64,000 nt of DNA from Parabacteroides sp. FAFU027 (GTDB lineage Bacteria > Bacteroidota > Bacteroidia > Bacteroidales > UBA7332): contig NZ_JAKZKV010000012.1 of NCBI RefSeq assembly GCF_022808675.1, positions 62,001 to 126,000 on the forward strand. The letters are read 5' to 3'. This document shows positions 7,459-16,774 of the stretch, in pieces. The notes beneath the pieces were generated by a model, which saw only the letters and a list, made by a program, of their open reading frames with translations, was not told the origin of the DNA and made no database searches. Each line of letters opens with the position of its first letter. Positions within the stretch are counted from its first letter, which is position 1. The position numbers and the translations under genes were made by a program.

Positions 7459-8637
7459 ATGGAAAATAGCGGAGTATTAATATTAAACTGGATAGATTAC
7501 TATACGTATTACTTCTATCTATACTATGATCGCTTCTTAGAATACCCCTGGGTAATTCGTTTTAGTGTATTCATTATACTATCACTGATATGCGTCTGGA
7601 TATATCTGTGGACCTATATCCTGATTGCACGACTAAAATCCACTTATCGCTCTTTCCGGCACCAAAAGTTAGTTGCATTGTATTATAAGAAAATGATTCT
7701 TATAGCTACACAAAACGAGAAGCTAACCTCTGATCAGATTTCCAAAGCTTTGGCATTAAAAAAGAGACGACTTATAACTGAAGATAAACGCTATATCGTT
7801 TTTCTATTGGTAAGATTAAAGGAAGAAAACGAGACTATCAATCAATACAATCTGCATCAGATGGTCATCGCATTCGGATTACCGCACTTTTTTGAACATG
7901 AAATACGATATGGCAAAGCGTACCGGGTGATAAGGTTATTAAAATCATTACAAAGCATCAATGAAACAGTAGGCGAATCGGTTCTTTCGTCTATGTTATA
8001 CCATAGAAAATGGGAACTCAGAAAAGCTACGCGCATAGCTTACATGTGGCTTTCTCAAAACGACCCCTTCCGGTTTCTGGATGAAGACATTGATACACAC
8101 TTCAGCGAATACGATAAACTGGAAATGCACAATATATTCCTTCAAAGAAAAAATCAGGGTAATCTGATTCCAAATTTCCTCCCCTGGGTAATCCGAACAC
8201 AAAATGACGAATTGCGTACGTTTCTGATTGGTGAGATCCGCTATTTTGAACAGACTGAAAACTGTGAATATCTGATACCGTTACTAGACACTGACAATTT
8301 GAAACTACGGAAAGAGATTATTCAAACTCTTTGTGAATTAAAATATACCGCAATCGAACAACGGCTTGTTGATGAATACCCGACTCAACCCGAAGTAATT
8401 AAACAATCTATCCTATCCGGGTTACTCCATATAAAAGAGAAAAACAGAACTCCTTTTCTGAAACAAGCATTCTCCAGTGCCAATGATATAGAAACGAAAC
8501 GAATCGCTCTTAAAGTTCTCTTTAATTACAGCGAAGATGGCCGACGAATCTTTGGACAAATGGCACATAAAGCAAACTACCTTGATCAAAATATATTCAC
8601 TGATGTCTATTATACTTATTCACAATCTGCCGTATGA
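7459..8637 (+). CDS. Membrane-anchored HEAT-repeat protein of the exopolysaccharide operon
   Basis: A 392-residue protein with an aromatic N-terminus, one strong transmembrane helix (about 33-57, FSVFIILSLICVWIYLWTYI) and a long helical part with HEAT-like repeats (about 180-385, for example DTDNLKLRKEIIQTLCELK). By topology the repeat domain probably faces the cytoplasm. HEAT proteins act as scaffolds and have no catalytic motif here. The gene is first in a five-gene operon and its stop overlaps the glycosyltransferase start by 4 bases. I infer a role as partner or co-polymerase of the synthase, in the place taken by BcsB or PgaD in other systems. It is visibly AT-rich compared with surE-lpxB. 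Confidence 0.8.
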   Translation: MENSGVLILNWIDYYTYYFYLYYDRFLEYPWVIRFSVFIILSLICVWIYLWTYILIARLKSTYRSFRHQKLVALYYKKMILIATQNEKLTSDQISKALALKKRRLITEDKRYIVFLLVRLKEENETINQYNLHQMVIAFGLPHFFEHEIRYGKAYRVIRLLKSLQSINETVGESVLSSMLYHRKWELRKATRIAYMWLSQNDPFRFLDEDIDTHFSEYDKLEMHNIFLQRKNQGNLIPNFLPWVIRTQNDELRTFLIGEIRYFEQTENCEYLIPLLDTDNLKLRKEIIQTLCELKYTAIEQRLVDEYPTQPEVIKQSILSGLLHIKEKNRTPFLKQAFSSANDIETKRIALKVLFNYSEDGRRIFGQMAHKANYLDQNIFTDVYYTYSQSAV

Positions 8638-10073
8638 CCTCAATGCTACAAACATTCTTTGAATACACTGTTTACTTCTACTCTCTGGCTATATTCTCCA
8701 GTTACTTATTTTTGACTATTTCCGCTTTTTTCTCGATCTGGCGGTCAAAATGCTATAGGGTACCGTTGTATGAAAACAGCATTATCCGCCACTCAGTATA
8801 TACCCCCGGTATTTCTATAGTCGCACCGGCCTATAATGAAGAAAAAACTGTAATTGACAATGTAAACTCGCTGCTCAGTCTGGACTATCCTTGCTATGAA
8901 GTGGTACTGGTCAATGATGGAAGCAAGGACAAAACGCTCGAGAAACTAATCGAACACTTTGAGCTAAAAGAGGAACCGGTGTTATACATCGAACGAATCA
9001 AGACTAAGGCTCCTTTTCGGAAAATACTAAAATCTACGAATCCGGCTTATAAAAATCTGGTCGTTGTAGACAAAGAAAACGGAGGCACCAAGGCTGATGC
9101 CTCCAATGCAGGAATCAATGCGGCCTCCTATGATTATTTTGTCTGCACAGATGTAGATTGTATATTGGCAAAAGACGCTCTGTACCGGGTTATTCATCCG
9201 GTACTCAACTCTCCACATAAAGTGATTGCGGTCAGCGCTGTTATGCGCATGGCAAACGGATGCGAAATGGCAAACGGAGTGATAAAATCAGTATATCCCC
9301 CAAAAACGCTTATCCCGCTGTTTCAGGAAAATGAATATTTACGCTCGTTCCTGATGGGAAAACAGGGCTGGAGTACCATCAATGCTATGCCCAATGTGAG
9401 CGGAGGATTTGGACTATTTGACCGCTCTGTCGTGATCAATGCCGGAGGATACGACCCCAACTCATTTGCCGAAGATATGGATCTGGTTATTCGAATGATC
9501 TCATACATGTGTGACAATGCACAGTCCTATCGAGTAGTCCAGATTCCCTATACCTGTTGCTGGACCGAAGGCCCGTATTCTCTAAGTATCCTTAACAGAC
9601 AACGTACCCGTTGGGCCAGAGGGTTGTTGCAACTCTTTTCCAGTCACTACAAACTAATGTTTAACCCCAGATACAAACAGCTATCCATGCTCACATTGCC
9701 TTATCTATTTGTATTTGAACTCATTGCGCCTATCATAGAAGTTATTGGACTACTAATCATAATCTATCTCTATTTTGCAACCGGACTAAACTGGAGCACA
9801 GCCTGGATAATCCTGCTGTTTACCTATCTATATGCTCAGACCGTTGGGATTTTTGTCTTCCGCTATGACATATACATCGGGACGCCTTACAAAGGCAGAT
9901 TTAATTACTTCAGGTTATTTCTGGTTGCCCTTATCGAACCTGTCATCTACCATCCGATCTGTTCGTTTTTCTCATTAAAAGGTTATTTCAATTACCTAAC
10001 TCAGAGAGAATTTAAGTGGGGAAATATGACCCGAAAAGGATTTCAGAAGACCACACAACCAGCAAAAGCATAA
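8634..10073 (+). CDS. Processive family 2 glycosyltransferase (polysaccharide synthase)
   Basis: A 479-residue membrane synthase. It has an N-terminal helix (about 12-34), a GT-A catalytic domain (about 58-330) and three or more C-terminal helices (about 353-380, 388-408, 425-446). The signature of processive GT2 enzymes such as cellulose, chitin, hyaluronan and PNAG synthases is complete: VNDGS (D95), TDVD (172-175), EDMD (280-283, catalytic base) and QRTRW (323-327). These bind the nucleotide sugar and polymerise it while passing the chain across the inner membrane. There is no PilZ domain, so c-di-GMP control of the BcsA type is not apparent. The substrate sugar cannot be read from the sequence. 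It overlaps the HEAT gene by 4 bases. Confidence 0.9.
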   Translation: MTSMLQTFFEYTVYFYSLAIFSSYLFLTISAFFSIWRSKCYRVPLYENSIIRHSVYTPGISIVAPAYNEEKTVIDNVNSLLSLDYPCYEVVLVNDGSKDKTLEKLIEHFELKEEPVLYIERIKTKAPFRKILKSTNPAYKNLVVVDKENGGTKADASNAGINAASYDYFVCTDVDCILAKDALYRVIHPVLNSPHKVIAVSAVMRMANGCEMANGVIKSVYPPKTLIPLFQENEYLRSFLMGKQGWSTINAMPNVSGGFGLFDRSVVINAGGYDPNSFAEDMDLVIRMISYMCDNAQSYRVVQIPYTCCWTEGPYSLSILNRQRTRWARGLLQLFSSHYKLMFNPRYKQLSMLTLPYLFVFELIAPIIEVIGLLIIIYLYFATGLNWSTAWIILLFTYLYAQTVGIFVFRYDIYIGTPYKGRFNYFRLFLVALIEPVIYHPICSFFSLKGYFNYLTQREFKWGNMTRKGFQKTTQPAKA

Positions 10074-10136
10074 CAGAAACGAATCTCGTAAAATTGCAGA
10101 GATTCAACAAAGCATTGCGCACAGAAAGAGCACAGT

Positions 10137-12965
10137 ATGAAAAAACAAAGAGCAAGAGTTGCATTTTTATTGGCCTTTTTAATTATCGGGACATTTAGGA
10201 TATTGGCGACACAGCCGGATGACGTTAGTATTAAGGAATACGTAAAAGAGATAAAAACGCTATTTCGCAAACAACTGTGGGAAAGAGGTAAAGCTAAATT
10301 AGACGAAGCTTCGAGGCTATATGACTCAAACTCTCAATTACTTGGATTATGTGGTCAATACTGGTATCACCGTAAAGATTACGAAAAGGCCAGATATCAG
10401 TTGGGCAAAGCGTTGATAGAGGATCGGTCTAATAATGCAGCCCGCCAGATACTGGTAAACATTGAAGAGGAAACCCACAATTACTCAAGTGCAATTTGTT
10501 ACATCAACGAATTACTCGAAGAACAGCCTTACTCGTATCCGCTCTGGATACGAAAAATAGAGATGTACCGAAAGCAGGGAAATACAGAAGAAGCCATCAG
10601 AATGCTAAAACGGCTAAGAACGATTTTCCCCAATAACCAGTCCCTGAACACCCGGGCTAGCCAGGTCTATGAAGAGCAGTACCAGGAAGAAATCAAAAGA
10701 GACAAACGGCCATCAGCCATCTCTACAATAGAGAATCTTCTGACAATCAATAAAAAAGAATGCTATTTTGCAGATCTAACCGGGCTGTACCTGAAAGAAG
10801 GGAATAACGATCGCGCCATTACAATTGCCAATATGGGACTGGGATACTTCCCCAACAGCTGCCTCCTTTTAAAAAGAAAGATTGAGGTATTAACAAAACT
10901 ATCCCGCTATTCCGAAGCGATAACTTTGCTAAAAGAAAAGCTCCCCCGAAACCCAAAACTCAGGACTCTTTATAACGTCCTGATTGTGGAAGCAGCCCAA
11001 TTTAATCAGAAGAACGATCCATACACACTCTATGGAATTGCTTATGAGAATAGGAACAAAAGTGAAGAAACTCTCAACTACCTGCTAAATACGGCGCTTA
11101 CCCGGGGTTATACAGACGATGCCATCTACTATCTGCGTGAAGCCAGGAAAAGGTACGGTAAAACGAAAACGCTCCTATACAAAGAGTATCAATTATATAG
11201 CCGTATGGGCGATGAAAGCCGCTCTTATTCAATACTACAAACGCTTTACAACTCATTTCCACAAGACCAGGACATTTCCGACCTGATGCAGGAAAGCTGT
11301 CTAAAACGAGCTTCTCAACTGATGGCCAAAAGCGATTATACCGAAGCTCTTGAATACATCCGGATTATTCTGCATCGCAAAGGAAATGATGAAATGACAG
11401 AAAAAGCACTGGAGTACTCTATTACCTGCTATCAGGCACTTTCCCGCTATGAAGAAGCACTGTCAACCCTGAAAATATTATCAAGAGATTACCCCGATCA
11501 CCCTTCACTAATCGAAAAGGAGGCGTTGATACTGGACAAAATGGACCGGACACCCGAGGCGCTCGAATTACTATACAATAGCATTCAAAATTCACCACAA
11601 GAAAAGGCGTCCAAATACGCTGACAGTTATGAGGAGATCTCCATTCCTTATATAAAACACCTGACAGAAAATGGGGCTACATTAGCCGTGCAAAGGGAAG
11701 CGCAACGGTTATTACAAGTATCCCCCCATAGTAATCCCGGACTGCATTATATTGTTAATGCAACTGCAACACTCGGCCGATACGATATCATGCAGCATTA
11801 TATCAATACGGGACGCATACTATATCCGTCTGACCTGTTCTTTAGAATCAAACAAGCCTTCTGGCTAAACCAAAACACACAATATCAAGCGGCCCGGGAG
11901 TTGCTTCACAATGACATTGGCTATTACAGAAACAATAAAGAGGTAATCGGAATGTTTACCCAAAGTAGTATTTTGTATGCTCAGCAATTATCCGGGAAAC
12001 AAAATCGCAATGAGGCCATAGCCATACTCGATACTGCATTACTTTACAATCCCGGAGACAAAGAATTAAGATACAATAAAGGTCTGATATTTGAGAAAAT
12101 GCGTCAATACGATTCGGCCTATTACTATCAGAAATTCTATATTCCCGCTTTTGCTGAACAAGCTCAGTTTTCAGGCCATTTGCGCGAATTACAATACTCT
12201 TCATCTCAGAATGAAGCCCGGTTTAGCTACATGCAATCACACTATAATGACTCATACGAAATAATGTCTGTCGCAACGGCTGAGTTTTCTCATAAAAAAC
12301 AACATGATTCATATACATTTACAGCGAATTACACAGGACGTAAAGGCGTTGAAGAAAACTATTTACTAAGCGATTCCATTTCACAGGGAGGTACAGGTAT
12401 CCAGCTACAAGCTGAATGGGCACACCAATTAAGCAAAAGCTACAACCTGACATTAAACGCAGCCTGGGCCAATCGTTTTTTTCCGACCTGTTCATTCAAT
12501 TCCACATTCAGCAAATCATTGCAAGCGGACATGGAAGTGGGAATCCACATCGGCTATAAACGACTAGCTTCCGACGAAAATCTTTGGATCGCAGGCCCGA
12601 CTATTTCCAAGAATTGGGAAAAGATCTGGGCCAATACAAAATTGGAGATATACCGCATGCAATCATCTTTCTATTACAATGCCAGTTTGCAAAGTCGTTT
12701 ATACGTCGGTAATAACAAACACAGCAATCTGTCAATGATCACAGGCATAGGATCTGCGCCTGAAATATCTATCCTGAACAATGCACTACCGAGTACATTT
12801 TCCCACATGAATACGATGGTAGGTTTGGGCGGACAATATCTGCTGTCACATAATCTTACAGCAGGATTGACCGGCACCTGGTACACCTATTATAATCAAA
12901 CAGCTACCAATACATCTTATAAGAACCTCTATAATGTCTATGTACAGCTTAGCGTCGCCTTATAA
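10137..12965 (+). CDS. TPR protein with C-terminal YaiO-like outer-membrane beta-barrel
   Basis: A 942-residue exported protein. A signal peptide (about 1-25, RVAFLLAFLIIGTFRIL) is followed by some 15-18 degenerate TPR units (about 35-680, for example YEKARYQLGKALIEDRSNN). The last 240 residues are alternating aromatic and hydrophobic strands ending in LYNVYVQLSVAL, consistent with a YaiO-type outer-membrane barrel. TPR superhelix plus barrel is the layout of BcsC, PgaA and AlgK/AlgE, which guide polymer through the periplasm and out of the cell. Here that would make it the exporter for the product of the upstream synthase. It lies 63 bases after the GT gene and its 3' end overlaps the next gene by 32 bases. 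Confidence 0.85.
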   Translation: MKKQRARVAFLLAFLIIGTFRILATQPDDVSIKEYVKEIKTLFRKQLWERGKAKLDEASRLYDSNSQLLGLCGQYWYHRKDYEKARYQLGKALIEDRSNNAARQILVNIEEETHNYSSAICYINELLEEQPYSYPLWIRKIEMYRKQGNTEEAIRMLKRLRTIFPNNQSLNTRASQVYEEQYQEEIKRDKRPSAISTIENLLTINKKECYFADLTGLYLKEGNNDRAITIANMGLGYFPNSCLLLKRKIEVLTKLSRYSEAITLLKEKLPRNPKLRTLYNVLIVEAAQFNQKNDPYTLYGIAYENRNKSEETLNYLLNTALTRGYTDDAIYYLREARKRYGKTKTLLYKEYQLYSRMGDESRSYSILQTLYNSFPQDQDISDLMQESCLKRASQLMAKSDYTEALEYIRIILHRKGNDEMTEKALEYSITCYQALSRYEEALSTLKILSRDYPDHPSLIEKEALILDKMDRTPEALELLYNSIQNSPQEKASKYADSYEEISIPYIKHLTENGATLAVQREAQRLLQVSPHSNPGLHYIVNATATLGRYDIMQHYINTGRILYPSDLFFRIKQAFWLNQNTQYQAARELLHNDIGYYRNNKEVIGMFTQSSILYAQQLSGKQNRNEAIAILDTALLYNPGDKELRYNKGLIFEKMRQYDSAYYYQKFYIPAFAEQAQFSGHLRELQYSSSQNEARFSYMQSHYNDSYEIMSVATAEFSHKKQHDSYTFTANYTGRKGVEENYLLSDSISQGGTGIQLQAEWAHQLSKSYNLTLNAAWANRFFPTCSFNSTFSKSLQADMEVGIHIGYKRLASDENLWIAGPTISKNWEKIWANTKLEIYRMQSSFYYNASLQSRLYVGNNKHSNLSMITGIGSAPEISILNNALPSTFSHMNTMVGLGGQYLLSHNLTAGLTGTWYTYYNQTATNTSYKNLYNVYVQLSVAL

Positions 12966-15126
12966 ACATCCGACTTTATTATATTTTGTGTTACTCATCG
13001 CGCTGATATTTACCGGGACAATCAACGCATCAACCGGACACAAAAGCATTCCTACCCCAAAAGGATGGGCAATTATCCCCGAAAACTCAACGGAGGAAAA
13101 TGTAAGGTGGAGCGAATATTTTTATCAACACATCAAACGTCGCTCCGATCTACCTGACCGGATCGTTTACAATCGCCATATCTCCGGATATTATGAGATC
13201 TCTGTCTCCATTAACGATACACTTAAAATCGATTTTGCTATCCACTCAATTCAAAACGGAGCAAAACTCACAGCCAGAAACAAAACAGGCTTGCTTTGGC
13301 TCATGTACCAGGTAATGAAATACATCTCCATCGAAAACTCACACATCAATACTCCGGATCTGCCACCGGCTCTTATTCACTTATCTGACACCTGTGGCAC
13401 CTTCGCCTTTGAGTACCGGAGCCTTTATACCCCTATCACATGCCTGAATAGTGACATGCCTCCTGTTTTAGGAAATTCCGGTTTTGATGCCGACTGGGGA
13501 ATATGGGGGCATGGTCTGGTGAAAATACTGGGTAAAAATTCACCCGAATCAGTATATGCAACTGTTGACGGTATAAAAAAAGAGGAGCAATTCTGCTTTT
13601 CTTCCCCGGAAACCTATCGCTGCATTGAGCATTACATCCTTGATAATTTTGGAGAAGGCGAAAAACAGTCCATGCGTTTTGCGATTTTTCCCGCTGATAA
13701 TAAAATAGTATGCAATTGCGCAGAGTGCAAAAAGGCCGGAAACTCTTTAAACTCAGCATCTCCGGCTGTTACGCGATTAATTATACACCTGGCCAATCGC
13801 TTTCCCAAACACCAGTTTTTCACATCCGCTTACCTTAGCACCCAAGAGCTTCCTCAACAAGTCCTCCCCATCAATACTGGTATTATTGTCAGTGCAATTG
13901 ATTTTCCTCTTCGCTATCAACCTGATGGGGAAATGCCTGTTCGTGTTGCCAAACGTTTGACCGATTGCCATAAGATAACTTCCAATATTCTGGTGTGGGA
14001 TTATATCAATAATTACGATGACTACCTGACCCCATTTCCTGTACTGAAGATAATACAACAACGACTTCATTTTTATCAACAGAAGGGCGTAAAGGGAATC
14101 TTTCTCAATGGCAGTGGGTATGATTATTCGACACTGAGCGACATGCAATCGTTCGTGCTTTCGGCCTTGTTAATCAATCCGGATCTATCTGTCGATCAAT
14201 TGGTCAGTAATTATTTCAAACAAGCCTACCCTCATTTCTACAATCAACTTATTCCCTTCTATCTGGGAATGGAAAACAAAGCTATTCGCTCTCCATTGCC
14301 TTTAAATATTTATGGCGGAATATCTGAGAGTAAGCATACGTTCTTACATACATCTGACTTCGTTCACTTTTACAATCTGTTACAAGAAGCTCCGGACATA
14401 ACAACACCGGAAGAAAAAAAACGACTGAACGAACTGCGCATTGCATTATCATTTACCCGACTTGAAATAGCCAGAAGCAACGGCTCCCTCGAATACGGCC
14501 TGGCATACCCGGAAAAAAACCGGATTATGATACGCAGGGAAACTGATGGCTGGTTGAAACAACTGGAACAACACCCGGATATACCGGGATGTAAACGCTA
14601 CCGTGAATCCGGTGGAGAAATTACGACCTATCTTAATGAATGGAGAACGGTACTTCTACCTTCAGCGGGAAAAACAAATTTGTTACTTAACCAACCATTG
14701 AAGGCATTAACTCCTTTAGACGAAGACTATACTGACTTATCTATACTTTGCGATGGATTATCAGGATTGCCGGATAATTACCACTGCGGATGGCTGTTAC
14801 ATTCACAGGGAAATCTTGAAATCGCCATCCCTCAGATAAAGAATTCTTCCAAAAATAAAATCAGCCTCACCTTTTTGAAGCAGGATCATTTACACATAAG
14901 CATTCCGGAGCAGGTAGAACTGTATAAAAACGGGAAACTTTATAAAAAACTTTCGCCTTCATCCTATTCAGTATCTGATTCCGATGAAAATCCCCGGGTC
15001 ATAGCTTTTGAAGGAAATATCAATATATCCGATACGGATAATTTTACAATACGGATAATCCCCCAAAAAACAACTGGCACAAAATTAGCCTTAGACGAAA
15101 TCAGACTAACTCCTCAAAATAAATAA
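12934..15126 (+). CDS. Exported DUF4838-family protein (glycoside-hydrolase-like)
   Basis: A 730-residue exported protein (signal peptide about 1-32; ATG at 12940 is an alternative start). The middle matches the style of DUF4838: a CNCAEC cysteine cluster (C260, C262, C265), then VWDYINNYDDYLTPFPVL and KGVKGIFLNGSG, a TIM-barrel-like region resembling GH20 and GH67 families. The C-terminal 150 residues look like a beta-sandwich, possibly carbohydrate-binding. No enzyme activity is established for the family as far as I know. Placed after the exporter, it takes the position of BcsZ, PgaB or AlgL and may trim or modify the polymer. Its frame starts inside the previous gene (32-base overlap), so translation is coupled. 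Confidence 0.8.
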   Translation: MSMYSLASPYKHPTLLYFVLLIALIFTGTINASTGHKSIPTPKGWAIIPENSTEENVRWSEYFYQHIKRRSDLPDRIVYNRHISGYYEISVSINDTLKIDFAIHSIQNGAKLTARNKTGLLWLMYQVMKYISIENSHINTPDLPPALIHLSDTCGTFAFEYRSLYTPITCLNSDMPPVLGNSGFDADWGIWGHGLVKILGKNSPESVYATVDGIKKEEQFCFSSPETYRCIEHYILDNFGEGEKQSMRFAIFPADNKIVCNCAECKKAGNSLNSASPAVTRLIIHLANRFPKHQFFTSAYLSTQELPQQVLPINTGIIVSAIDFPLRYQPDGEMPVRVAKRLTDCHKITSNILVWDYINNYDDYLTPFPVLKIIQQRLHFYQQKGVKGIFLNGSGYDYSTLSDMQSFVLSALLINPDLSVDQLVSNYFKQAYPHFYNQLIPFYLGMENKAIRSPLPLNIYGGISESKHTFLHTSDFVHFYNLLQEAPDITTPEEKKRLNELRIALSFTRLEIARSNGSLEYGLAYPEKNRIMIRRETDGWLKQLEQHPDIPGCKRYRESGGEITTYLNEWRTVLLPSAGKTNLLLNQPLKALTPLDEDYTDLSILCDGLSGLPDNYHCGWLLHSQGNLEIAIPQIKNSSKNKISLTFLKQDHLHISIPEQVELYKNGKLYKKLSPSSYSVSDSDENPRVIAFEGNINISDTDNFTIRIIPQKTTGTKLALDEIRLTPQNK

Positions 15127-15133
15127 ATTCACA

Positions 15134-15628
15134 ATGTATAGACTTATCATAAGTGTATTCACTATTATTTCTATGTTTGGCTGTATATCATGCAGTAAAA
15201 AGATAAATCCAACTCAGGCTGAAGTGAAAGATTCCATCCGGCACTATTATCCTATACGCCAGGGTGAGATGCTCAAAATGGTCTTCCCGGTCATCAATAA
15301 AGGCAAGGACCCTTTGATAATCAACGACATCCTAACCTCCTGTGGTTGCGTGGTGGTCAAAAAACATGAAAAAACAATGATTATGCCGGGAAAAACGCAA
15401 TATATCAATATCACTTACAATAGTGAATTAAATACCGGTTATGTAGAACATCAAATCCGAATATATGGCAATATAATTCCTAATGGTATGCTGGAGTGTC
15501 GGTTTGATGTCAATGTAGTTCCACTCTCCGGATATGGAGACTCACGCGACTATGAAGAGATATACCTGGATCAACACAAAAACACGTATAAAACACAAAA
15601 TGGCTACTATACAGGAGAAATGCCTTAA
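15134..15628 (+). CDS. DUF1573-domain lipoprotein
   Basis: A 164-residue protein with a short signal sequence ending in cysteines (SMFGCISC; lipidation on C17 or C20). The DUF1573 domain is recognised by FPVINKGKDPLIINDILTSCGCVVV (about 51-75), split here only for description: an Ig-like fold with the conserved SCGC pair C70/C72. These domains are common in exported Bacteroidota proteins and have no defined activity. It is 7 bases after the DUF4838 gene and ends the operon, so I infer an envelope accessory role in the polysaccharide system. Confidence 0.8.
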   Translation: MYRLIISVFTIISMFGCISCSKKINPTQAEVKDSIRHYYPIRQGEMLKMVFPVINKGKDPLIINDILTSCGCVVVKKHEKTMIMPGKTQYINITYNSELNTGYVEHQIRIYGNIIPNGMLECRFDVNVVPLSGYGDSRDYEEIYLDQHKNTYKTQNGYYTGEMP

Positions 15629-15784
15629 CAGCTTCTTCCCCCAATATAAATAGACCCTGTTTTAAATGGTGAAAAACTTGTTTGTCAATAAGATTAGGTG
15701 GAGTGGTTTTGGTGTATTCCCGAAAGTCTTGGTGGTTACTCTGCTGATTTAATGAAAGCCAACAATATAACCCGATATAAATCA

Positions 15785-15822
15785 AAAAGTGCTGATTACC
15801 CGATAGAATAATCAACACTTTT
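15785..15822. terminator. Bidirectional terminator hairpin
   Basis: Arms 15785-15798 and 15809-15822 (AAAAGTG.TGATTA and complement) pair with one mismatch around a 10-base loop. It lies between the end of the exopolysaccharide operon and the convergent acyltransferase gene, with A and T flanks suited to both directions. Confidence 0.7.
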
Positions 15823-15830
15823 AGGACCTG

Positions 15831-16376
15831 TTACCCAATTGAAAATTTCTCCGGATATCGGGCTTTTATATCTTTAAACTGAAGCTTAATCTGACGAATA
15901 TCCATATCTTCATTTCCTGTCGGATGAAAAACACCTATCGTACCGATCTCCTTTTTCCCGTAATCCATATAAATCAGGACAATGGGAACTTCAGCCATCG
16001 ATGCGATATGGTAAAAGCCTTTTTTCCAGACCGGATTAAGCTTGCGGGTACCTTCGGGTGTGATGGCCAGCTGAAACCGTTCCCGGCGTTTAAATTCCTC
16101 TGCCAGTTGTTCACGAAGACCTTCTGTCTGCTTCCGGTTTACAGGGACACCTCCAATGGATTTCAGAAGTAGTCCAACGGGAAAAAAGAACCAGCTATCT
16201 TTCATCAGAAATGAAGCCGTTTTGCCGATAGAAGAATAAAACAGTTTACCCAGTACAAAATCCCAGTTACTGGTATGAGGAGCGACACAAATCACGCATT
16301 TATCAGGGATATCCACGGTCATATTGTGACGCCATCCTATCGTTTTATAAATAGCACGGCTTAGATATCGCCTCAT
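15831..16376 (-). CDS. 1-acyl-glycerol-3-phosphate-type acyltransferase (PlsC superfamily)
   Basis: A 181-residue acyltransferase that moves an acyl chain to a glycerol-phosphate or similar acceptor at the membrane. The catalytic HX4D motif is HTSNWD (H34, D39) and the phosphate-binding motif is TPEGTRK (about 112-118), with GGVPVNR between them. It is shorter than PlsC itself and matches the small Bacteroidota paralogues whose acceptor is unknown; ornithine or glycine lipid synthesis is possible. Its ATG overlaps the stop of the upstream small gene by 4 bases (ATGA), so they form a two-gene unit. Confidence 0.86.
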   Translation of the reverse strand: MRRYLSRAIYKTIGWRHNMTVDIPDKCVICVAPHTSNWDFVLGKLFYSSIGKTASFLMKDSWFFFPVGLLLKSIGGVPVNRKQTEGLREQLAEEFKRRERFQLAITPEGTRKLNPVWKKGFYHIASMAEVPIVLIYMDYGKKEIGTIGVFHPTGNEDMDIRQIKLQFKDIKARYPEKFSIG

Positions 16377-16657
16377 TTATTCAGCTCGTTAATCTCTTTG
16401 AATAGATTTTGTGCATCAGTCGTAATATCTGCAGTCAACTTTTTGAAGTAAGCTTTTACAAGCTTAGCATCCTCTTTTCCACCATATTTGTTTACACGGC
16501 TCAGGTATTCGCTCTGAAAGTCAAGTATTTTATCCAATGCTTTATCGGCCTTATCAGCATCTACACCTGGAATAAACTCTTTGAAAATTATACACTCCGA
16601 AAACAGAGCAGCGGTCACCTGGTGAATCGCTTTCTTCAGATTTCTTTTGTTAGCCAT
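16373..16657 (-). CDS. Small helical hypothetical protein
   Basis: A 94-residue, Lys-rich, all-helical soluble protein without signal peptide. I do not recognise a named family. It is translationally coupled to the downstream acyltransferase (4-base overlap). A full two-box Bacteroidota promoter lies 26 bases upstream of its ATG, which supports it as a real gene and as the first gene of the unit. Confidence 0.75.
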   Translation of the reverse strand: MANKRNLKKAIHQVTAALFSECIIFKEFIPGVDADKADKALDKILDFQSEYLSRVNKYGGKEDAKLVKAYFKKLTADITTDAQNLFKEINELNK

Positions 16658-16682
16658 TATTATTTCGTTTTAGTTTGAATAG

Positions 16683-16712
16683 CAAAGATAATTATTTCGT
16701 CAACGTATCAAA
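16683..16712 (-). promoter_or_regulatory. Promoter of the small-hypothetical/acyltransferase unit
   Basis: On the minus strand, TTTG (16709-16712) and TATCTTTG (16683-16690) are 18 bases apart. This is an almost ideal Bacteroidota -33/-7 promoter. Confidence 0.75.
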
Positions 16713-16774
16713 GGATTTGAATGTTAACATGGAGCAAATATTCCCCGGAAAAGAACCTGCTCCAGACTGTAAGG

